From NCBI GenBank assembly GCA_009602725.1, contig WELB01000016.1, positions 1,127,642-1,152,469 of the forward strand: a stretch of 24,828 bases of DNA, given 5' to 3'. Below, in pieces: positions 9,547 through 16,772 of the stretch. Below the pieces are notes generated by a model. The model was not told where the DNA came from. It ran no database searches and worked only from the letters and a program-made list of their open reading frames with translations. The translations under genes and the position numbers were made by a program. This stretch comes from Spirogloea muscicola (taxonomy: Eukaryota; Streptophyta; Zygnematophyceae; Spirogloeales; Spirogloeaceae). The stretch's first letter is position 1; the number at the start of each line of letters is the position of its first letter.

Positions 9547-9999
9547 GGCTGCTCAAGCGGGTAGGATTTGCAGGGGCCTGCGGTGTGGGACTGGAAGCAC
9601 GGCGGTGAGCTGCACTCGATTCTTATGGGGCTCGAGAGCAGCCTCTTCCCGGGCCATCCGCCCCGAGGTGGACTTTCGTCACTTAATGCCCCTACAGGGC
9701 GGTTGGGATGAACGGGAAGCTCTCTGGAGGTCGAGGCGGCTGTTAAAGGCCAGCCCAGAAGGAAGATCGCAAAGGGAGTGGGGCAAACCAAAGTAGCATC
9801 CTCATCTGCAGGCATGCGAAGGCCAGCGAGCGACACTTGGCCCTGCTTGTAGTAGGATACGCAAGACGCCCGAGATGCCCGAGATGCCGATACCGTGCCC
9901 CGCCCAGGCCGCCCAAGGGCGAGCCCACGGCCGACGACGATCGGGAGCCGGCCCCACAAGCGGACTATACCAATGGCCCGTTCAGGGTGGAGCAGGGCG

Positions 10000-10003
10000 G
10001 CTC
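10000..10003. repeat. left target-site duplication of the outer element (GCTC)
   Basis: GCTC at 10000-10003 is repeated at 20041-20044, exactly outside the TGTC...GACA termini of the outer element. The duplicated gene copy shows the empty-site equivalent GCAGGGCGGCT near 24602-24613. Confidence 0.7.
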
Positions 10004-10205
10004 TGTCATGCGCGAGGGCGTCTATGCGAGATGGCGTCGATTGACTGATATAAAGACAAAATGCTGACGTATACGAGCTTTGTGATACACCAACCAAACA
10101 AAAAAGTGGTTGCGTTGGCCATGCCAACAAGAAGGCAGTCCGTCGAGAGGCCATCGTCACCAATCGTTCATCTCACGCAATGTCAACAAGGAAAACTTAG
10201 AGGTC
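10004..10205 (+). repeat. S segment, 3' end of the outer element
   Basis: About 200 bp starting TGTCATGCGCGAGGGCGTC. It is repeated in the same orientation at 14545-14745 and partly inverted at 15860-15961; its outermost ~40 bp recurs inverted at 5411-5450. Relative to the coding direction of each element it is the 3' terminal region, downstream of the poly-G tract where that is preserved. Confidence 0.8.
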
Positions 10206-10249
10206 CAAATTACTATTACTACGAACATGCAGCAGTATCTTGATTATGG

Positions 10250-10309
10250 GGAAAAACAATGCAGAATGGAATGATCAAAACCTCGACCGGATCCTGCATT
10301 GCTGAAGCC
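10250..10309 (-). pseudogene. methyltransferase fragment after the insertion point (motif IV-V)
   Basis: Minus-strand reading continues the outer methyltransferase immediately after the catalytic loop: FSNAGSGRGFDH, then a frame disruption relative to the inner copy (which reads FDHPNSALF at 15235-15205). The AGCC at 10306-10309 is the left target duplication; its partner is 15962-15965. Joining the two sides restores the reading order, showing that the inner element interrupted this gene. Confidence 0.7.
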
Positions 10310-11335
10310 TATCGTGCAATATTCCGTCGACTGCTTATTTGTGTCGATCTGACTAGGACAGTTGACCTGGCTTGACACGCGTCCTACGGCTGAGTCACGC
10401 GTTCCAGATGTGAAACGAGTCGGGGATGGAAAACCTCTTCCAGCCGGAAATCAAGGCAACCGCTCAACCAACTCAACCCCAACGACAACGCGACTCCAAC
10501 GCGACGGAGCAACGACGACAACATGGCGGAACGACAACGACACGCGACGGCAAGGGCCCGAGCCCACGCGCGACGACCACCATCCGATTGTGGAACGGAC
10601 GGCTGGAGGTCACCACCCCGGGAGACTGATTGCCCCTGGGTCATGTGGTTGGCCCACACCAAGCCCGTCACCCAACTTAGCCAACCAACGTCGCCACAGC
10701 CAAACCTGGCCTATTAGGCAGCGTTCGGATCTTCACGATGCCCTGCCGGCCAGGGCCAGCGGCCGCCGCAGCGCCCGTCCCGAGCCCAAGCGGGCGCCCC
10801 AAGCCGAGCAGTCCGCTCGGCAAGCTTCACCCTCCTGCCCACGCCTGCGCCACCCGCGCCGGTGTCTGCGCCTGCGCCCAGAGAGCGTAGCGCGTAGAGC
10901 ATACGGCAGACGGCCCCGCGCCTGCGTGCACGCCTGCGCCCAGAGAGCGTAGCGCGTAGAGCACACGGCGCACGGCAGCTAGTGAACCTTAGCCTGGACC
11001 CGCGTACGACTGCGTGAAGTCTACGTGACACTGCGGTAAGCAGTGCAAATCTTGCCATATCTTTATATTGAGGCAAGGTGCTGCACTCAGCGCCTGCGTG
11101 TATATATTTGCATGCTTGCATTGGTGCATTGGTTACAAAAGCCGCGGATCGGACTTTGGTTACGAAAGCCGCGGGTCGGACTTTGGTTACGAAAGCCGCG
11201 GATTGGACTTTGGTTACAAAAGCCGCGGATCGAACTTCAGTTACAAAAGCCGAGCTCGAGTCACAAGATTGAGATCGTCACATATCGCTTCGCTTGCCGA
11301 GCGGACTCTTATTCATCTTGCCAGACTCGAGTGAC
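10310..11335 (+). repeat. L segment, leader of the inner element
   Basis: About 1 kb of non-coding leader upstream of gag. It includes CAACGACAACG-rich sequence (10470-10550), the hairpin GCCGAGC-5 nt-GCTCGGC (10803-10821), a ~64-bp tandem pair with GAGAGCGTAGCGCGTAGAGC (10877-10965), A/T-rich TATATTT at 11100-11107, and a 27-bp tandem array (11135-11260). Other copies are at 13560-14542 (inverted), 15346-15860 (inverted, partial), 19030-20040 (inverted), and diverged at 3074-4360. Open frames inside L are not conserved as proteins. Confidence 0.8.
11135..11260 (+). repeat. 27-bp tandem array in L
   Basis: Four to five units of GGTTACRAAAGCCGCGGRTC plus GGACTTT. The same array, with its own substitutions, is in the inverted L copies at 13612-13725, 15405-15515 and 19095-19210. 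It lies just upstream of gag and downstream of a TATA-like stretch. A regulatory or packaging role is inference. Confidence 0.75.
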
Positions 11336-11391
11336 CTTCTTTTGTGACTTCTTGAAGTGCTTTACTCTCTTCTTTGTTGAGACAACATTGT

Positions 11392-13107
11392 ATGAGATTG
11401 CGGTCTGGAAAACTCGTCAATCTGGACGAGTCATTCAGCACAGATCTGCCTGATACTAGTCGTTCTACTTTTGTGTTGCCTGAACCTCCTGCTGTTGCAG
11501 ATACTCCAACGACCGGAGATTCCCAGCAGCTGGCAGAAGTGAAGGCCAAACGCCCTCGCTTCGGACGTACACACATGGCTTCAGGTGATCGTCTGAGATT
11601 CTCGGGCATGCCTGACGGGTCTTCTTTGGAAGAAGTCAGAGACCATTTCGTGGCAGAAATCTGTGAGTTAGACGTACAGGGTTTCGTGGTTGGTCGAGGT
11701 CAGAGAATGACCTTGTTTGCCAAATATTTTAATGGTGCTGCCGGAGCTGTGTACAGAAGGACTAAACAAGACGTGTTAGACCGTAGAACACCTCTATCCT
11801 TGACGGCTACGTCAGCAGAGATCGCGGCAGGTCCTAGTTTGATTGAGGATCCTGTTGAAGAGATGATCAAACGCATGTCTAAACAGTTCCCGGAAAACGT
11901 CATGCATTACAAACAAGAGCTGTATAAGTTCAGACGTCTTGAAGGTGAAACGGTGACCGCATGCTATCATCGGTACACCACTCTTATAGAGAAGTCGCGG
12001 ACAAGCATCAGTTCGCAAGACTTAGCTAATCAATTCCTTCGGGTTGTGTCTGGTAAAGCCATGCACAATGTTTTGATTTTATTGTTGATGCAGACGCGGC
12101 AACTCCACAAACCTCATTTTGACTTGGCCGATGTTTTCCAGGTCATGCTTGAGAAGGAGTCTGCAGACTTCGCACTTAAAAATCTTGATGATCGTTTCTC
12201 AGGTTCATCAACTCCTGACAAGGACAGGAGGGACGAGAAAGACACTGTCGTTAAGAAATCTTCATCAGGTAACACCAGAGCTCATGTGGCTCTACCTGAT
12301 ATGTCTCACACAATGACTCAAGCCTCTAAGCAGTATCAACAGCGTCCTTCTATCACTTGCCACAATTGTGGTAAGCCTGGTCATATAAATAGGAACTGTG
12401 CTGCATTACACCAGACTGCTGGTGCCACATGTGGTTTTTGTGGAAGGTTGGGTCATAGTGATACACAATGTTGGAAGAAGAATCCAGAGAAACTTCCGGC
12501 TCAGTTTCGAGCTAAGAACGGGAGTGGCCAGGGTCCTTCTAAAGATCACGCCGTTCATTCTGACCAATCTAATATGAATAGACTGGAACAGGATGTTGCA
12601 CGGCTGACACAGAAATTGGCAATTTATGAGGCCGAGGCTAAGACTCGAGCCAAGTTGGCTGCAGCTGCAGTTGCTCAAGCGACCCACGACGATGTCGAAG
12701 AAGACCTCGATGGGACAGCAAACGAGTATGATTACTCACACCTTGCTGTAATTGCTGCCACTGCCCCTGAACCAACTGTTTTCAGCAGGAATCCCCTCAA
12801 GAGGGGCGAAACTAACTTGCAACAGGCAGCACGTGCAGGGAATGCACGTTACCCTGCAACTTTTAAAGTCAAGGACATTACATTGACTAATGAGCCTCGT
12901 CTACCTAAAGCTCGAATAGCTTCAGATGATGTGGTTGCTACAGATTGTCAGTTGTCCAAGGACGTTCTTCTGACTAAGCTGCATAGAACACCGATGTTCA
13001 GCTTACATGAGTTAGGTTGGACAAAGGAGAAATTGTGTACTACACTACTGAGTAGCTCTGGTACTGCAACTCTCCTATGGTTCAAGTTGCAGCTGTTTCG
13101 ACAATGA
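11392..13107 (+). pseudogene. gag: retroelement Gag, inner copy (two CCHC zinc knuckles)
   Basis: Capsid/nucleocapsid protein of the retroelement, which packages element RNA. I take the ATG at 11392 (MRLRSGKLVNLDE); the frame is open slightly further upstream, but only through TTG codons. The N-terminal ~300 residues are Gag-like (RLEGETVTACYHRYTTLIEK is a typical capsid stretch). Two knuckles follow: CHNCGKPGHINRNC (from residue ~323) and CGFCGRLGHSDTQC (from ~347). A probable coiled coil comes next (MNRLEQDVARLTQKLAIYEA). The frame ends early: compared with the copy at 16872-18909 a one-base loss near 13065 shifts it out of the Gag-protease frame. In the other copy Gag and protease share one frame. 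Confidence 0.85.
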
Positions 13108-13139
13108 ATTCTGCTTAAGCGAATCCAGATCCACCTTGT

Positions 13140-13554
13140 TCTGGTTCTCTTCCATGCAGATCAGCAGAAGAGAGGCAGAAGAAATTCTCGTCAGCTACTT
13201 TCCTCGACAATGTCGAAGGCATGCTGACCGTGGAAGGTACCGCACCACCTTCTGTACTCATTGACACAGGTACCCAGCCAGTACTCCTAGGTCGCAGCAT
13301 GATTGATAAATTGCACCTGCAAACTGGAGATATTGTCCGCAGCAACTTGAAAATCAAGACTGCAGCTGGTGGGACTGATAGCATCATAGGGTTAACAAGG
13401 AAACCCCTTTGCATTACCCTATATGCTGATACACCTTCGAAGAAGACATCATCAAATAACAGACATTGTCTGTTATTTGTATGATCGCAAAAGCAGACAC
13501 CTACGATGTCTTGTTAGGAACCAAGTTCCTAGTTCCGCTAGGATTTGGAATGGA
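13140..13554 (+). pseudogene. retropepsin fragment, inner copy
   Basis: Aspartic protease that would process Gag. The active-site motif is VLIDTGTQPVLLG, followed by a KIKTAAGGT flap-like segment (13221-13380). It is separated from gag by the frameshift near 13065. The frame is broken again near 13480, after a 12-bp palindrome (13454-13478) absent from the other copy. It stops at 13554 just after LLGTKFLVPLGFG, where sequence jumps into an inverted L segment. The intact order in the other copy continues into the methyltransferase. Confidence 0.75.
13454..13478. repeat. 12-bp palindrome inserted in protease
   Basis: AAATAACAGACA, one base, TGTCTGTTATTT. The outer copy has only the right arm at the matching place (near 16840), so the left arm appears to be a templated inverted duplication. 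Confidence 0.7.
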
Positions 13555-13559
13555 GTTTT

Positions 13560-14542
13560 AGCGAACCGATATGTGACGATCTCAATCTTGTGACTCGAGC
13601 TCGGCTTTTGTAACTTAAGTTCGATCCGCGGCTTTTGTAACCAAAGTCCGATCCGCGGCTTTCGTAACCAAAGTCCGACCCGCGGCTTTCGTAACCAAAG
13701 TCCGATCCGCGGCTTTTGTAACCAATGCACCAATGCAAGCATGCAAATATATACACGCAGGCGCTGAGTGCAGCACCTTGCCTCAATATAAAGATATGGC
13801 AAGATTTGCACTGCTTACCGCAGTGTCACGTAGACTTCACGCAGTCGTACGCGGGTCCAGGCTAAGGTTCACTAGCTGCCGTCCGCCGTGTGCTCTACGC
13901 GCTACGCTCTCTGGGCGCAGGCGTGCACGCAGGCGCGGGGCCGTCTGCCGTATGCTCTACGCGCTACGTTCTCTGGGCGCAGGCGCAGACACCGGCGCGG
14001 GTGGCGCAGGCGTGGGCAGGAGGGTGAAGCTTGCTGAGCGGACTGCTCGGCTTGGGGCGCCCGCTTGGGCTCGGGACGGGCGCTGCGGCGGCCGCTGGCC
14101 CTGGCCGGCAGGGCATCGTGAAGATCCGAACGCTGCCTAATAGGCCAGGTTTGGCTGTGGCGACGTTGGATGGCTAAGTTGGGTGACGGGCTTGGTGTGG
14201 GCCAACCACATGGCCCAGGGGCAATCAGTCCCCGGGTGGTGACCTCCAGCCGTCCGTTCCACAATCGGATGGTGGTCGTCGCGCGTGGGCTCGGGCCCTT
14301 GCCGTCGCGTTGTCGTTGTCGTTCCGCCATATTGTCGTCGTTGCTCCGTCGCGTTGGAGTCGCGTTGTCGTTGGGGTTGAGTTGGTTGAGCGGTTGCCTT
14401 GATTTCCGGCTGGAAGAGGTTTTCCATCCCCGACTCGTTCACATCTGGAACGCGTGACTCAGCCGTAGGACGCGTGTCAAGCCAGGTCAACTGTCCTAGT
14501 CAGATCGACACAAATAAGCAGTCGACGGAATATCGCACGACA
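13560..14542 (-). repeat. inverted L segment, complete at its outer end
   Basis: Reverse complement of 10310-11300 with few differences. Its outer end (CGCACGACA at 14542) is the authentic element end, followed by GC and then the S end of another unit. Its inner end joins the protease at 13554-13560. With the copy at 10310 it forms ~1-kb inverted repeats around the inner gag-protease fragment. Confidence 0.8.
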
Positions 14543-14544
14543 GC

Positions 14545-14745
14545 TGTCATGCGCGAGGGCGTCTATGCGATATGGCGTCGATTGGCTGATATAAAGACAA
14601 ATGCTGACGTATACGAGCTTTGTGATACACCAACCAATTAAGAAAGTGGTTGCGTTGGCCATGCCAACAAGAAGGCAGTCCGTCAGGAGGCCATCGTCAC
14701 CAATCGTTTATCTCAAGCAATGTCAACAAGGAAAAATTAGAGGTC
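14545..14745 (+). repeat. S segment inside the inner element
   Basis: Direct repeat of 10004-10205. For the minus-strand PHD unit it is the 3' terminal region: PHD end, run of ten C (G on the minus strand) at 14766-14775, then S, ending CATGACA at 14545. Confidence 0.8.
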
Positions 14746-15111
14746 GTCATTTGAACCTGTGACTTCCCCCCCCCCAACTGAGAGTCCTGACACAGGATGA
14801 GAAGTTGGGTGAGTATCTGAGCACTTGACACAAAACCAGTCATCATGTGGTATAGAAGTCATGGGTGGAGTGAGGCAGTGGATATGCCAACCTTTGTTAC
14901 AATGAGAACACAAAAGCATAGCAGCTGCTTGATCAGCTTGTTGACAGACTTTACAACACAGATGCTCAGAAACCCATTGTTTAGTTGTATCGATGGTGGT
15001 GTCTATGTTGCTAAGATGGCAAGGAGCAATGGTTTGCACATGATCGCTAATGATGCGAATGCATGAGCCACGAAGCTTAACAACACCGGTAGGATGTTCT
15101 CCACCACCTGT
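14737..15111 (-). pseudogene. retroelement PHD finger (C4HC3) after integrase-like tail
   Basis: PHD fingers bind histone H3 tails; in a retroelement one could steer integration or recruit methylation to chromatin (inference). Visible C4HC3 ligands: CKVC, CSHC, H and C in GWHIHCLTPP, and CVKC after DDWF; the domain spans 15-cysteine-rich ~45 residues near 14955-14821. It is preceded by IAPCHLSNID. A one-base frame slip near 15095 separates it from the upstream integrase-tail segment; reading across the slip gives a continuous basic segment. The start is not determinable because this was part of a longer polyprotein. Confidence 0.75.
14766..14815 (-). promoter_or_regulatory. poly-G tract, candidate polypurine tract
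   Basis: Minus strand: CACCCAACTTCTCATCCTGT, a short spacer, then ten G (14766-14775) and AAG. The same arrangement with nine G is at 5165-5235 in the degraded copy. Its place just upstream of the 3' terminal region suits a plus-strand priming polypurine tract. In this copy it also falls within the last codons of the PHD frame. Confidence 0.4.
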
Positions 15112-15345
15112 AAAATCAGTGGTCCGGTTGACGAATCTAAGGCGTCATGGGGCTTGACTTTGACATATACAAAGTCACCCACATCAATAGTTTTATTATT
15201 CGAAAACAATGCAGAGTTTGGATGATCAAATTCTCGACCTGAACCTGCATTGCTAAAGCCTTCGCAGGGAAAGCCAGCAATGACTAGGTCAATTTCGGGA
15301 AGATTACTGAGATGATCTGGAGTAATGGCTCTGATGAGTCCGATT
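15096..15345 (-). pseudogene. methyltransferase motif IV-V fragment fused to integrase C-terminus-like segment
   Basis: Minus strand: ITPDHLSNLPEIDLVIAGFP, then CEGFSNAG (catalytic Pro-Cys loop, motif IV) and FDHPNSALF (motif V-like). Directly after comes DVGDFVYVKVKP and a TGPLILQVVE segment, which resembles the small beta-barrel domain at the C-terminus of Ty3/gypsy-type integrases. The methyltransferase is cut at both sides: its N-terminal part is replaced by L at 15346 and its C-terminal part is missing. RT, RNase H and integrase core would be expected between the two parts, so an internal deletion is likely. Confidence 0.65.
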
Positions 15346-15860
15346 GGCAAGCGAAGCGATATGTGACGATCTCAATCTTGTGACTCGAGCTCTGCTTTTG
15401 TAACTTAAGTTCGATCCGCGGCTTTCGTAACCAAAGTCCGATCCGCGGCTTTCGTAACCAAAGTCCGATCCGCGGCTTTCGTAAGCAAAGTCCGATCCGC
15501 GGCTTTTGTAACCAATGCACCAATGCAAGCATGCAAATATATACACGCAGGCGCTGAGTGCAGCACCTTGCCTCAATATAAAGATATGGCAATATTTGCA
15601 CTGCTTACCGCAGTGTCACGTAGACTTCACGCAGTCGTACGCGGGTCCAGGCTAAGGTTCACTAGCTGCCGTCCGCCGTGTGCTCTACGCGCTACGCTCT
15701 CTGGGCGCAGGCGTGGACGCAGGCGCGGGGCCGTCTGCCGTATGCTCTACGCGCTACGCTCTCTGGGCGCAGGCGCAGACACCGGCGCGGGTGGCGCAGG
15801 CGTGGGCAGGAGGGTGAAGCTTGCCGAGCGGACTGCTCGGCTTGGGGCGCCCGCTTGGGC
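15346..15860 (-). repeat. partial inverted L segment
   Basis: The gag-proximal half of L, nearly identical to 13560-14070. It fuses to methyltransferase coding sequence at 15346 and to the truncated S segment at 15860 through a short CTT microhomology. Confidence 0.8.
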
Positions 15861-15961
15861 TTTCTTATTTGGTTGGTGTATCACAAAGCTCGTATACGTC
15901 AGCATTTGTCTTTATATCAGCCAATCGACGCCATCTCGCATAGACGCCCTCGCGCATGACA
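15860..15961 (-). repeat. truncated S segment, right end of the inner element
   Basis: The outer ~100 bp of S, ending CGCGCATGACA at 15961 next to the AGCC target duplication. Confidence 0.8.
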
Positions 15962-15965
15962 AGCC
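15962..15965. repeat. right target-site duplication of the inner element (AGCC)
   Basis: Matches AGCC at 10306-10309. The uninterrupted methyltransferase fragment near 15255-15270 reads AAAGCCTTCGCAGG, agreeing with the reconstructed empty site. Confidence 0.75.
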
Positions 15966-16772
15966 TTCACAAGGAAAGCCAGCTATGACTAGGTCGATTT
16001 CAGGGAGTTTGCTGAGATAGTCTGGCGTAATGTCTCTGATGTCGCCGGGCAATGTTGTATCCCAGCCCTCAAAGGTCGCATTTGAAAGGAGATGCGAGTA
16101 CCTCTCCTTCAAAATGTGGATGTGGTGAGAAGCTGCCTCACGGGCCTCCGGATCGTTGTCAACGTATATGTATCTGCCAATCTGGTACCGGCTGCGGAGG
16201 AGACCTGCGAGACCAGTTGCAGAGCCTGCAAATAACTCCAACACGGTAAGTCCTTCCTCAGGAGTATCGAAAGGAATGACCCCTTCGTAGAAGCGTTGAT
16301 CTTGGGCTGGTCCTGCATTGGTCCCAGGATTATACAAACTAGATTCAAAAACTTTAGAAGACCAGGCCTCCTTCACCCGAAGAGACGCTGTACGGCTCCA
16401 GTCTGGCAACATGGCCAGGTACTTTCTGTAGTTCTCCTCCACAAGCATAGCCTCAAAATCCTCTTCAGCGAAACCATCTGTCTTTAGGCATTTGCGCAAC
16501 ACAGAAGGTCCAGAGTAGTAATCCGAGATATCACTTATAGGGCCCCTCTTCCGGTGAAAGACTACCGGTGCCTCCCCTGTCCCTTTGCCTGTAACAGGTG
16601 GTAATAAGGAAACATGATCAGATAAGGCTCTCATTAGTATCTGGTATGCCAGCATGGGCTTGCAGTCCAGCGTGAGACTGTTTCTTAAGAAGGGGTAATA
16701 ACACTGTGTTAGTACCAGAATTTTTCCAGTCTGGCCTATCCCAAGCTTTGTCTGAGTAAAAATGCATACCAA
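15966..16772 (-). pseudogene. DNMT3-like C5-cytosine methyltransferase in a retroelement
   Basis: Transfers a methyl group from SAM to cytosine C5 in DNA. On the minus strand, SAM-binding motif I is VLELFAGSATGLAGL; motif II region is YIYVDNDPEAREAA; motif IV is VIAGFPCEG with the catalytic Cys codon at 15969-15971. The ~90-residue spacing from motif I to IV and the FAG-ATGL wording are closer to DNMT3-type enzymes than to DNMT1 or Dnmt2. About 120 residues of unknown function precede motif I and follow the protease. The frame is cut by the inner element right after the catalytic loop; motifs VI (ENV), VIII, target-recognition, IX and X are absent. There is a frame slip near 16690 relative to the protease. 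It cannot encode an active enzyme as it stands. Confidence 0.8.

Larger units (their letters stand above)
7999..10003 (-). repeat. segmental duplication, copy 1 (PstS-like gene and flanks)
   Basis: From CTGCAG at 7999 to the retroelement insertion at 10003 the sequence aligns with 22561-24613 in the same orientation. The aligned stretch covers the 3' flank, both exons, the intron and about 450 bp of 5' flank. The 5' flanks share a CCCGAGATG tandem decamer (9868-9890; 24434-24465) and a GAGGTCGAGGCGG...AAAGGCCAGCCCAGAAGG block (9728-9763; 24290-24325). Both copies therefore acquired these features before duplicating. Confidence 0.85.
10310..15961 (+). mobile_element. inner, rearranged copy of the same retroelement family
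   Basis: It starts TATCGTGCAATATTCCGTCG (a diverged TGTCGTGCG end) and ends CGCCCTCGCGCATGACA at 15961. It is flanked by AGCC (10306-10309 and 15962-15965) and inserted in the outer methyltransferase. Contents left to right: L (+), gag-protease (+) ending abruptly at ~13559, L inverted (13560-14542), the dinucleotide GC, S (+), then a minus-strand PHD/integrase-tail/methyltransferase block (14746-15345), partial inverted L (15346-15860) and partial inverted S (15860-15961). It is thus a composite of one gag-protease half and one inverted 3' half. Confidence 0.7.

Noticed and set aside
9432-10163. Long minus-strand frame upstream of the decayed PstS-like gene (243 codons).
   Set aside because: It overlaps exon 1 in another phase and runs across the retroelement boundary at 10003/10004; its Pro/Ser-rich end comes from the signal peptide region in the wrong frame.
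13733-14140. Open frames of up to 135 codons in L, repeated in every L copy (also 10714-11121, 15523-16020, 19314-19631).
   Set aside because: They run antisense to the element, lie over GC-rich tandem repeats and recur only because the DNA repeats do. No domain is recognisable and the reading changes with small repeat differences.
10310-14542. Classical LTR pair.
   Set aside because: The two L copies are inverted, not direct, and both ends of the shared structure differ from the S end found at the other terminus of each element.
15912-15965. C-terminal residues of the open methyltransferase frame beyond the catalytic loop (CARASMRDGVDWLI).
   Set aside because: These are translated from the inserted S segment, not methyltransferase sequence.
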